From Capronia americana (Eukaryota > Ascomycota > Eurotiomycetes > Chaetothyriales > Herpotrichiellaceae): DNA of 64,000 bases. The stretch is from the NCBI GenBank assembly GCA_016110215.1, contig JADWQD010000004.1:1984001-2048000 (forward strand), in the 5' to 3' direction. Positions 54,964 to 64,000 of the stretch are shown here, in pieces. The first letter of the stretch is position 1; each line of letters opens with the position of its first letter. The translations under genes were made by a program, and so were the position numbers. Under the pieces are notes generated by a model, which made no database searches, was not told where the DNA came from, and was given only the letters and a program-made list of their open reading frames with translations.

Positions 54964-56804
54964 ATGCTATGGCGTGCTTTGCAGTCGCCGCTGCGTCTCA
55001 CGGACGAAATTCTTCCTCGCTCTCCGTACCTGAGGGTGCCCTTTCACCGAATTCGAACTGTCTCTCCATCGTCTGGCATCCGCCGCCTTCATGACCAGAA
55101 AGAAGCGGACACAACACCCACGCCGCCGACCATCCGTCATGACAGACTCATAGCAGGACCCGCCAAGGGGGATAAGGTCCAGCTCGACAAGCCGATCAGA
55201 GTGACGGGCCTTGTTCGCAGCATCAGGAAACAAAAGAAGGTTGCTTTTGCTCGGATAGGCGATGGCTCGACTCTGGCAAACATCCAAGCTGTGTTTCCGG
55301 ATCCGCAGCTGGCAAGGGAGTACGTGAGGTGCAGTCAAAAGAGTGTGGGAAACGTCTGACGTGCGGTTTCAGCATAACGAACGGAGCTTATGTCGCGCTG
55401 ATCGGACAATGGATCCCTTCTCAAGGAGCCGGGCAGAGTCACGAATTGAGGGTAGATGAGATCGAGACAATTGGGGAAGGCAATACCTCGGTACGCCCAT
55501 CGCCTTCTTACCCGCTGGCGGACTGTTTCTCACTGCGACGATAGGACAACCCCATCCAGAAGCAGTCCATGTCGACGGACTTCCTGCGAACTGTGCCCCA
55601 TCTACGAATGCGCACAGCGTTTCATTCGCTGGTCAACCGGACTCGAAGCCACTTGATCTCTTCCGTCAGCTCCTTTTTCTCCCACGCCCGGAACCCAGTG
55701 TATCAAGTGCTGCCGCCTCTCATTACCTCCTCGGACTGTGAAGGCGCGGGCGAAGCTTTCACCATCTCTCCGCAGAGTCATGGCCAAACGCCAGGGACAA
55801 GTGAGGCAGCATCGAAGGAACAGCAGAGAATGTACTTCCGGGAGCCGAAATATTTGACGGTGTCGTCACAGCTGCATCTAGAGGCCCATGCCGCAGAGCA
55901 AGGAGCCGTCTTCGCATTTTCACCGACATTCCGCGCCGAAGAAAGTGATACACCCCGGCACCTTTCAGAGTTTTACATGCTGGAGGCCGAGTATCGACAC
56001 GTCTCATTCGAGGGGTTGATCGCGCGGGTGGAAAATCTCGTCAAGTACATGGTGCGGTCTCTACAGTCGCACCAGACGGGCAAGGAGCTCCTTGAATACT
56101 ACGCGGATCAGAAGCATCGATCCACCGACGCAGAATCTGTTGATCTAGGCTTGCGATGGAAGAAACTCCTCGGCCATTGGCATGTCGTGGACTACACGTC
56201 GGCAATCAGCGCACTCGAACGGGCATACGAGTCGAGCAACGGAGAGCTGTTCGTCCAGCGACCTCGGTGGGGCCAGGGATTACAATTGGAACATGAACGG
56301 TGGATAGTGGTCAACCTTGCAGACGACCAGCCAGTGTTCGTGACGCATTATCCCAAGTCCGTCAAGCCGTTTTACATGCTTCCTTCGTCCGCGCTTGCAC
56401 CCGCGGAGAACGCAGACAAAGATCCTAGTCGAGAAACAGTCGCTTGCTTCGACCTTCTCCTTCCCTTCGGGTACTGCGAGACCGTCGGGGGGAGTTTAAG
56501 GGAACATCGTCTGGAGCCGCTGATTCGTTCTATGCGTGAGAAGGGACTTCTGAAGCACGTGGAAGTGACACCTGGCAGCAATGGCAACGGCAGTGGGAAT
56601 GGGAATGGCAGTGCCTACCCGTTCCTCCAACCCGGAGAGAGCCTTGGCAACCTGAAGTGGTACGCCGACCTCCGACGGTTTGGAAGCAGTCCGCATGGGG
56701 GCTACGGGTTGGGATTTGATCGCCTAGTTGCATACTTGACGGGCGTGAGTAACTTGCGTGAAGTGGTACCCTTTCCTAGGACTTGGGGGAGGGCGGACTG
56801 CTGA
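54964..56804 (+). CDS. Mitochondrial asparaginyl-tRNA synthetase
   Basis: The enzyme charges tRNA-Asn, in this case probably in mitochondria. Three exons (54964-55319, 55373-55490, 55545-56804) give 577 residues. The N-terminus is Arg/Leu/Ser-rich without acids (MLWRALQSPLRLTDE, RVPFHRIRTVSPSSG), as expected of a mitochondrial targeting peptide. An OB-fold anticodon domain follows (IRVTGLVRSIRKQKKVAFAR, then IGDGSTLANIQAVF). The class II core has PIQKQSMSTDFLRTVPHLR, a motif 1 helix (RTRSHLISSVSSFF), FREPKYLTVSSQLHLEA, motif 2 (FSPTFRAEESDTPRHLSEFY) and motif 3 (GYGLGFDRLVAYLTG), ending FPRTWGRA. That combination is typical of AsnRS rather than AspRS. A Gly/Asn-rich spacer (NGNGSGNGNGS) interrupts the domain near residue 515-525. 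The ATG lies only 182 bp after the HET gene's stop codon, on the same strand. Confidence 0.93.
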
Positions 56805-57782
56805 AGACGAGTAAACTCTTGGGTATTCGTTCTCTCTTTGCCGCGCGATGGTGAGGCGGCGCAAGGGACCACGGCGGAATACTAGGCACCGACGACCCAG
56901 ACAGGTCGGTATTCGAAGCACAGCCTCAACAGCTTGCACATTATGTCACAATTGTACAGCCTTCGTTTCCGTTCAGGTGCCGTTACCTTTCACGATCTGT
57001 TACGCGTCGGCGCATCCTTGATGGCCCGAAGAAAGGGAACGGATCTAGAACACAGCACTGACTGTTTCTCGCCACGCACAAGGTCTGGGAGGGTGTGCTA
57101 TGTACAATACGCGGTGGTTAGGCCCTGGAGGTCTTGATGTTGTTATCAGGATGGAAAACCCAACTGTTGCTTCATCAGAGGCTGCCACGTCGTATGTGGG
57201 CGGTGTGTGTAGCTTCTGGTATCCCTTTCCTCCCTGTGCGGCTCGAAGAGTACTCACTGAGGCGGTAATACCGACAAGGCACCAGGTCCAGCCTTGTTGG
57301 AACCCGTGGGCACCCGCTTGTCGAACCCAGGGAGGGGGCCAAGCGAGCTGGACGGCGTGGTCGGCTCGATCCGTCGTTCGATTCTATGTGCATTGCTTTA
57401 CCCTATCTTCTAATCCCGCTTCGCAGCCTGAAACTTGAATATACCGTCGAGGATATGTACTGTATGCATAACGCGCGTCCAGAGTGTGCGAAATCATTCC
57501 GTCTCTCCTAAATCCCAAGTTTGGAAATTGGTCGTTTCTGCAGCCTTACCGTTTGGCAACACGATATCAGAGGCGGGATGGCACTCTCGCGACACTTACA
57601 ACACGGGCTTCGAGAATTCACTCTATGGAAACAACAGGCTGGGCTACTTAGCTCTAGCTACAGTGTTTGTTCCTCCTTGGACTGTCAAGCCTGACTCTCG
57701 GTCTCTGTGCCATCTTCGTCTGCCATCGTCACCTTGTTTGCAGTTCCGGTCTCTGGATCAGATATAGTGTCGACCCTCGATC

Positions 57783-57806
57783 ACGAGGACGAGGACGAGG
57801 ACGAGG
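57783..57806. repeat. Short tandem repeat (GAGGAC)n
   Basis: About three to four copies of ACGAGG/GAGGAC in a row. Intergenic. Confidence 0.75.
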
Positions 57807-58607
57807 CTCGGAAACGACATTCGCATGCTGAATCTGAAAAAGTACGACCATCGACTCTGCGAATTTCCATGACGAGGAATACTAGGCGGCCTTCTCGCGC
57901 CTGCCAGCAGCGCGCGATCCTGATGCATGGCACTCGGTCGACGAAATCCATCTTCCGTTCGCGGTGGACACACCCACACCCGGATCTGGGAACCGCGGGG
58001 CCTTCCTCGCCCGCCCCCCGACGATCGAATGCTCCGGGCCACGCGTGCGACGACGTGGTCCGTCCCCCTCCCTCCCTTACCATCGCGGGAGCCCGCGAGG
58101 CCCGGAGCCGCCGGGTTCACTCATCACTCAACTGTCTCGAACGTGAGCGTCCATCGATCGTTCCAGGCCGCCTGCCCTATCCTGCTTGATCGTGGAACGG
58201 CCCGGCGCGCCCCGGGCCCGGCAACCTACAAATCTCTGGTCCGTGCTACTGCTGCGGCGGCGGCGGCGCAGGGTGCGTCACACGGGCCTTGATCTGGACT
58301 TGTATTGCTCACGGAGGCCCGTGGCTCTGGGAAGCGGCGGCGCCAGCACCCCGTGCGCCGTGACGGTCAAGCCGAGGCAGGATAAGAGTGGTGGGGGGCT
58401 TCAGGTGCGTCCACTACAATAGCCTGGCTGAACAGTGCGCAGAAGAAGGTAAGGCAAGGGTTCTGGTTGGTCCGCGCTGTCATGGGGAGGGCGCATCCGT
58501 CGTCTATTTGCCGTTGTGGCGGGGAACGTGCCCTATCGCGAGTTGAAGGGGATGGATGTGAGGTGAGCTGAGGTGACTGACTTGACGCGAAGCAAGTTGA
58601 AGCGGGG

Positions 58608-58640
58608 GTAGAAGTAGAGGTAGAGGCAGAGGCAGAGGCA
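58608..58640. repeat. Imperfect hexamer repeat (GTAGAG/GCAGAG)
   Basis: About five hexamer units of the type GTAGAG/GCAGAG occur in a row. Intergenic. Confidence 0.7.
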
Positions 58641-58861
58641 AACATAGAGGTGGTTCGGTCTACATAGCGGTGGTGTATTGGGTGCGTGTAGTTGTCTTGA
58701 CTCGCTTGTTGACTTGGGAACCTGATTGAGCGATCCGCCGACTGCATACCCATGCGTACACTTATACATACACGCATACAGGCGTACGTATACACGTAGC
58801 ATCGCGTAGTATAGAACGTTCCTGTTCCTGTTCTTGTCCTTGTCCGCCTCTCGTCTAACTT

Positions 58862-60827
58862 CTATTCCTTCTTCGCCTCGTCTTGCCGCGTCTCGACCTC
58901 CTCCGCGTGACTCACCGCCACGACCTTCTTCTCATCGTCCCCGAACTTGCCTCGCAGCACGTCGTTCTCCACATCCTCGCGCAGATGGCATTCGTATTTG
59001 CGGAAATTGCGCACCGACACACGATTCAGGAACATCTCGTCGAGTTCTTCGAGGGAGCGGCCTTTCATTTCTGCGGGCGGGGTGGGTCTGAATTAGCGTA
59101 GCGCCCGACTGACAGTGGTTTATACCCAACAATGACAGGGAAAAACATATAACCGCCGTCTTCAATACTCTGAGGACGCGGACGGACTTACCGGGCATGA
59201 AGAAGAAGAAGAATATGACGCAGGCGAAGTTGCTGCCGGCCCAGACGTAGCCGTATTTGGCGCCCTGGAAATCGTTGAAAAATAAATCCGTTAGCCAGCT
59301 GATACGGTAACAAGCAATAGCTATACGATAGCTACACTGAGAGCTAGGGCACGGCCGGGGAGGCGGTGTATAAGTGTAAACAGTTTTCGTTCTCGTCTTC
59401 TTACCAGGCCAAGTTCCGCGGGATTGATGAAATAAGGCGAGCAAAAGCTCACAAGCCACGCGAGGAGATATCCTATGGCGGTGGCACTGCCGACGGTCCA
59501 TGCTCTCAGGCGCGTACTGACCACCTCGGTGGCGACCGGGTACGAGGCACCGCCCACGCAGCCGTTGTAGAAGAACTTGAACAGCGCGATGAACGCCGTC
59601 AGAGTATTTGCCTGGACGCGGGGCGGGACGCCAGCACTCGCCGTGACGGCAGGTAAAAGCTGGCAGAGTCCACACGCCGTGGCGCCGATGATGAGGATGG
59701 CGCGACGGCCTACGAGATGGCGCATGGCGAACATGCCGACGTTGACACCGATGAAGCCGACGCAGCTGGTCATGATGGTGTACTCGAACGCTTTGGTCAC
59801 GCCGCCTTGCTGGAGGAAGTACGTCTGGTAGGCGATCAGGAACCAAATGCCCGAGGCGGACTGGCAGGCGATCATGCAGTAGCAGAGGATGGTGCGGCGG
59901 AGGTCGGTTCCTTTTCAGTGAGAAGATCATGTCAGTGGGATGAAGGGAATGTGTTTGGAGGGAACCATGCCTCTAAACATGTCGATCCAGCCGACGCTCT
60001 TGGCCGTCTTCTTCTCCTCTTCCATGCCTCGCACCATCTCGGCCCATTCGTATTCCAGCTCGTCAGCCGTCAGAGCAGAGCCGCGGAGTTGAATCAAAGA
60101 CCTCTTCGCCTCGGCTTCTCTGCCTTGGTGAAGCAGAAATCGGGGACTTTCGGGCACGAAGAACAGTCCGACGGCCAGGATCGCGGGCACGATGTACAGA
60201 CAGCCCAGTGGTATCTGATAGCACGACTTGTCCATCCGTCGCTTGGTGAAGTTGTTGACCGTGCCGCCGAGAATGGAGCCAATGTTCACCCAGTAGGCGA
60301 ACAGCGCGACGATCACGCCGCGGAGATGCGCCGGGGCAGCTTCGGACGTGTAGACATTGGAAAATGTCACGAGGAATCCGTTAGCGATGCCCAGGAGGAG
60401 ACGGCCAAAGTAGATGGCGCCCTTAGAGGTGGTGCCAATCTGGATAGCGACGGCAATGGCGTTCAACACGCACGCCAGCCATATGGCGTGCTTGCGGCCA
60501 AAGAATGCACCGAAGGAGCCTGCTAACAGAGACGAGAGAAATGAACCCAAAGTGAGAAGGGAGCTGATGAGCTGTTGGAAGGTCGGGTCAATGCTGTACC
60601 CGATTGGGCTCTTGGGGTTCTCGTATCCGAACACTTTTAAGAATCCGGGCATTGCTTGGAGGCCTACTTAAATGTAAGCGTCCTAACCCTGGCGGAAATC
60701 CTGACTGCAACGAACCTCCCACGGCGGCTGTGTCGAAACCGTACTGCGTATTCGCAATCGAGACAATGCAGCAAATGAGGAGGCATTTCCTGTTGGCCCA
60801 GAGGCTGGAATCTTTGGACCCCATCAT
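58862..60827 (-). CDS. MFS sugar transporter (hexose/alpha-glucoside type)
   Basis: The gene encodes a plasma-membrane major-facilitator sugar-porter family protein with 12 predicted helices. Five minus-strand exons (60827-60716, 60663-59971, 59910-59405, 59264-59192, 59070-58862) give 530 residues. Signature motifs are QYGFDTAAVGG in helix 1, GSFGAFFGRKHAIW between helices 2 and 3, YFGRLLLGIANGF, YTSEAAPAHLRG, VPESPRFLLHQGR in the central loop, GRRAILIIGA in the second half, PVATEVVSTRLRAW, and FFFFFMPEMKGRSLEELDEMF at the end. The second intron begins with GC rather than GT (AGAG/GCATGG...GAAAAG); only this joins RG to TDLRRTILCY in frame. The substrate is not fixed by sequence; a hexose, maltose or a related polyol/quinate-type solute are all possible. 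Confidence 0.92.
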
Positions 60828-62156
60828 CGTGCGTGACACGGCTGGGATTAGGGGTCTTGCAATAAGCACTGTAACTGTAGGAAGAGGGGAATTGAAAGTA
60901 CGGAGATTCAACAGAGCGGGAAACGAGGTCCGATATCCTCTTTGCGTTTGCAGCGGCACAGAGAGATTTGCAGTCCTTTATGCGATGGCCGAATCCCACA
61001 ATTCCATGGCATTAGGCGATTCTCCCCATGCCGCAAATTGAGTAGCTGCGTACAGGTCAAGTCCCACATCACAAAGATGGAATATGGGGCCCCGGCATAT
61101 GTCTAGGAGATGTCCTTTCCACTCGGTTATCATACTGAGTCGGTGAATGGTCGGACTTTGCAGGTAGTTCGTAGTCCAACAATGGCTTGGCCGTCTGGGG
61201 GCGTGGGCTTTTGCGGACAGGTACTAAGCCTAAATCTCCTACATACGGGGTACACAGTACTAGGTTAGCAGTCGCGTTATCAGCTCCATTCGCCAAGAGA
61301 GAGACGGCTCGAAATGCAAAAGTTAGAGCGTGTGGGATCATTATTCCCGCTCTTCTGGTTTGCGCATGCTGTCTCGCTGCGAATGACGCGGGGGAAATCG
61401 AGCAGCCAAAGCGCCATTGCCATACTTGTTGCGTGACTGTGACCGTGACCGAAGAAATGGCTGTTGCTTGTCCTTGTGCAAGCAAACATCTCGGCCCTGT
61501 CTGTGGCACGCCAGGAGTAGTGTCCAAAGTGCGGGGTGACCGCGTGAGGTAGTAGGTGCGCAGGAAGGACAAGCCAGTGGGAGGTTGGGTGGTTAAGGAA
61601 TCAAGAAGCGGAATGACAGGGGATGATAGCTTGGCGCCAAGTTCGGTCTTTCATGTATCACCGCTGAGCTCCGAGGCAAAGGACAGTTTCTGGTGTTTCA
61701 TGCCGCTACGAGTATTCGCGTGCTGTTGTACACAGGCAGAATCAAGCTTCAAAAAGTCGACGGCCGTGGACAGCATGGAATTGTAGTTTTGGGCTCTGGT
61801 CACGTGCTAACAATGCCAAGCCCTGCACACGTGATGCCAAACTTCGGCCCTCCTGCCTGTAAAGGCGTGTGGCGGTCAGCCTGGGCGGTACAGAGGGTGG
61901 CACGTGATTGCCTCAGACCTGCCTGGTGCGCTGGATCGCTTAGGAAAACTGATGCTGTTTGACCTTCGGATCAAATTCCATTGTATGTAATATATCTCAT
62001 GTGAGTTACCGTATCCTTTCTGGCAGTAACGTACCCGTCTAAGCGGCTCTAGTCACAGGCGTAGCAAGGTCCACGCCGGCTTAGATGGAGTGATGAGAAA
62101 ATACATTGGGGCTGGTATCCGCCACCAAAGCTGAATATCAGCGGCAAATGCAATGC
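60828..62156. other. Intergenic region between the transporter and the monooxygenase
   Basis: Both neighbours are on the minus strand, so the left part should carry the transporter promoter and the right part the monooxygenase 3' flank. Frames such as 61187-61552 plus have no domain. Several GTGACNGTGAC-like words occur near 61430-61450. Confidence 0.45.
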
Positions 62157-63425
62157 TCATTCCTCCAATTCCAGCTCCGGATACTCTGGGAGCTGCCAGG
62201 TTTCCTTCTCATCCTTCATCAGAGCATTGACCAGGCGATCTATCTTAAGCCTCGACAGAATTGCCAGGGCAATGTAACATATAGTCAAACCGAGCCTGGA
62301 ACGAAAGATGGCGAGATTCATGGGAGGAAGTTTCTGGACCTTTTCCACGTAAGGTCGTAGCACCGTCTCATAAGATTCGAGCGCTGCGCCGACGTTGTCT
62401 CCATGTCTCGCGAGTTCGCCCGCAAGCACGTATGCTCCGACGAGTGATGCCGTGGTTCCAAGCCCAGTGAATACACTCGGGCAGTATCCGGCGTCGCCCA
62501 GCAGAACGACTCGCCCTTTGGACCATGTGTCCACTTTCACCTGAGCAACCGAGGTGGAATAGAAGTCATCAGTAGTCCGCATCTCGGCAAGGACTCGTTT
62601 GCTTTCCCATCCGAAATCCTGGTATAACGTTTCCCATAGGTCTTTCTGTTTCTCAACCGGCAGTTTCACCATCTCCTTCAACTCCTCTGTAGTGGATACC
62701 GTAAGCATGGCTTGTGTAAAGTCCTTGTGCGCGCAGCGAAGCGACAGCACCTTGAGCCCTGGTAGAAGACAGCTTTTGAACAAGGTACTGTTGGACTCTG
62801 CCTCTGATTTTGGCATGTGGAAGTATGCAACCGAGTAGCCCGCGTAGCTGACCGTGGAATCGCAGTCCCTCGTGGGCTCCCAGAGGAGACGCCGCGTCAG
62901 GGAGTTCTGGCCATCCGCACCGACAACAAGATCGTACTTGTCTGACGAGCCGTCTGAGAATACGACGTGGACCCTGGAGTCAAGCTGCGTAAGCTCAATC
63001 GCATGCTTTCCGAAAAGGTACCGCAGCCTTTGTGACTCTTTTCCTAAGGTTTTTGTGGCGATCGTTTTGCTCCCTTCATACAACACCGCTACCAGGTCCG
63101 CCCTCATGATCTCATATTCGCTCGTCACTCCGTTGATTCCTTTACCGGGTTCGTTGACGCCGAATCTCGCCCACTCTCTGCCTTTCGTGTCAACGAAAGT
63201 GAGAGCTGTCTCGTGTATACTCCTTGCTCGGACCGCATCGATCAGTCCCAGCCTCTCCATCAGCGGGGCACCATATGACTTCAAATCAAGTTGGGTTCCA
63301 CCGGTGCGGAACTTGGATGCTCTCTCGACTATAGTGATGTCGTGACCTTGGTTGGACCGCACGATAAAGTTGGCGAGGGCTGTGCCGGCGATGCCAGCAC
63401 CGTTGATAAGAATTTTCAGAGGCAT
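62157..63425 (-). CDS. FAD-dependent monooxygenase (PHBH-fold)
   Basis: The 422-residue intronless protein is a class A flavoprotein monooxygenase that would hydroxylate an aromatic or related substrate with NAD(P)H and oxygen. The ADP-binding motif is at the N-terminus (LINGAGIAGTALANF, GxGxxG at 9-14), followed by an Asp/Glu strand end (ITIVERASKFRTGG). The DG motif is VVGADGQNSLTRR, and the FAD ribityl GD motif is VVLLGDAGYCPSVFTGLGTT. The set is complete. The overall pattern, including TGGTQLDLKSYG, resembles fungal TetX-like/aromatic hydroxylases of secondary metabolism or catabolism. The C-terminus carries a hydrophobic helix (LGLTICYIALAIL) that might associate with membranes. The frame extends 31 codons upstream from a GTG, but the start is the first ATG, directly before the FAD fold. 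The substrate is unknown. Confidence 0.9.
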   Translation of the reverse strand: MPLKILINGAGIAGTALANFIVRSNQGHDITIVERASKFRTGGTQLDLKSYGAPLMERLGLIDAVRARSIHETALTFVDTKGREWARFGVNEPGKGINGVTSEYEIMRADLVAVLYEGSKTIATKTLGKESQRLRYLFGKHAIELTQLDSRVHVVFSDGSSDKYDLVVGADGQNSLTRRLLWEPTRDCDSTVSYAGYSVAYFHMPKSEAESNSTLFKSCLLPGLKVLSLRCAHKDFTQAMLTVSTTEELKEMVKLPVEKQKDLWETLYQDFGWESKRVLAEMRTTDDFYSTSVAQVKVDTWSKGRVVLLGDAGYCPSVFTGLGTTASLVGAYVLAGELARHGDNVGAALESYETVLRPYVEKVQKLPPMNLAIFRSRLGLTICYIALAILSRLKIDRLVNALMKDEKETWQLPEYPELELEE

Positions 63426-63689
63426 TGCGGACGAGCAATGAGCAGGGGCGTTGGATGAGACAACTGATTTCTTCTCGTTTGAAAATTTACTGCTTTGAAT
63501 CTTACTACCATCGATCACGAGACGCCTTACCGATATGGTGCTCTTTATACGCTCGCCAACGGACGTATGCGAGCGCGGAGCTAGCGACGGACGTAAGCAT
63601 CAGGGGTTTTGGAGCGGCTGTAAGCAAAGCGGGTGTAACAAACCCACATACATAGTAACGGACCTAACCGGTCCCCAATGCCTAGTAGG

Positions 63690-64000
63690 CTACGAAAGCC
63701 CCAGATCAGGCAGAAAGGACTCCAGGTCAAAGTCCCAAAGCGAGGTTTCCGGCATCCCATCCAAAGTTGAGAATGCGACGCCCGCGTCGTCGTAATACGG
63801 CACGGGCTCAGTGCCGGCTTGTGTCTGCAGCAGATCATGGCATAACTGAAGGCTATCCCGTGCTCCTTGTGCAATCATGAGCTCACATGGCATGCCTTCT
63901 TCCGTTGCTTCGGTCTGTGCCAATATCATACTCAGAAACATGTGAGTCTTGACATTGGTGTCGCCTTGGTGCATCCTCGCCACCGCCAAAGAGATCATAT
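63690..64000 (-). CDS. 3' end of a minus-strand gene, possibly a fungal transcription factor (partial)
   Basis: The frame runs to the window edge and ends at 63690. The visible 103 residues include AVARMHQGDTNVKTHMFLSM, GARDSLQLCHDLLQTQ and an acidic, aromatic end, PETSLWDFDLESFLPDL. A terminal W-D-F-D-L/F-L-P-D-L pattern like this is often seen in the activation region of fungal zinc-cluster regulators, but no DNA-binding domain is in the window. It is read in the same direction as the monooxygenase, which starts 265 bp further on, so a local regulator is possible. The gene continues beyond 64000. Confidence 0.45.
   Translation of the reverse strand, partial: MISLAVARMHQGDTNVKTHMFLSMILAQTEATEEGMPCELMIAQGARDSLQLCHDLLQTQAGTEPVPYYDDAGVAFSTLDGMPETSLWDFDLESFLPDLGLS

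Larger units (their letters stand above)
56805..58861. other. Intergenic region between two converging genes
   Basis: About 2 kb without a supported gene. It contains a (GAGGAC)n tract at 57783-57806 and a GAGGTA/GAGGCA-type imperfect repeat near 58608-58640. Frames between 57700 and 58300 are Arg/Pro-rich and overlap on both strands. Confidence 0.5.

Noticed and set aside
1..64000. CRISPR arrays, bacterial operons and intact transposons
   Set aside because: No regularly spaced direct repeats, no ribosome-binding-site-led gene chains and no transposase or reverse-transcriptase frames were seen. The genes have eukaryotic introns.

Overview
The window is nuclear DNA of a filamentous ascomycete (Pezizomycotina). 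Genes sit on both strands, are mostly broken by 50-160 bp spliceosomal introns (GT...AG with CTAAC/CTGAC-like branch points), and belong to fungus-specific families: white collar-1, HET, Gti1/Pac2, DUF3176 and Hpc2. A eurotiomycete or chaetothyrialean origin is plausible from the gene style, but the sequence alone does not fix it. I found no tRNA, rRNA, CRISPR array or intact transposon.

Layout, left to right. 0.9-2.0 kb: Ras-type GTPase (-). 4.3-6.6 kb: DUF3176 membrane protein (+). 8.1-11.4 kb: a complete five-exon white collar-1 blue-light receptor and GATA factor (-). 12.7-14.6 kb: Hpc2-domain histone-chaperone subunit (-). 16.0-17.2 kb: RPAP1-like RNA polymerase II assembly factor (+). 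19.4-20.3 kb: Ayr1-like short-chain reductase (+). 20.3-23.1 kb: a gene-free stretch dense in GTAC words and short tandem repeats. 23.1-24.2 kb: an unrecognised four-exon gene (-). 25.8-26.9 kb: proteasome alpha subunit (-), sharing a short divergent promoter with a WKF-domain nucleolar-type protein (27.3-28.5 kb, +). 29.1-30.4 kb: vacuolar aspartyl protease (+). 31.6-34.3 kb: Fcp1 CTD phosphatase (+). 35.4-37.7 kb: multi-pass membrane protein (+). 39.4-42.4 kb: gamma-tubulin complex protein GCP3/Spc98 (-). 43.4-45.2 kb: cytochrome P450 (+). 45.2-48.2 kb: gene-poor. 48.2-49.6 kb: Ryp1/Wor1/Sge1-type WOPR regulator (+). 50.5-51.1 kb: a small predicted secreted protein (-), found by joining two exons. 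52.4-54.8 kb: HET-domain protein with an N-terminal CCHC zinc knuckle (+). 55.0-56.8 kb: mitochondrial asparaginyl-tRNA synthetase (+). 58.9-60.8 kb: sugar-type MFS transporter (-) with a GC-AG intron. 62.2-63.4 kb: FAD-dependent monooxygenase (-). The right edge cuts through the 3' end of another minus-strand gene.

Most genes are core housekeeping: transcription (Fcp1, RPAP1), chromatin (Hpc2), proteolysis (proteasome, vacuolar protease), cytoskeleton (GCP3) and mitochondrial translation (AsnRS). Mixed among them are regulators of environment and morphology (WC-1, Ras, WOPR) and accessory genes (P450, HET, MFS, FAD monooxygenase). The transporter, the monooxygenase and the partial gene at the right edge could form the left part of a small metabolic cluster, but that is inference. 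I saw no clear candidate for an entirely new multi-gene system. The most novel-looking items are the unrecognised four-exon gene, the small secreted-protein gene, the zinc-knuckle/HET combination, the P450 insertion before its heme loop, and the GTAC-rich intergenic region.
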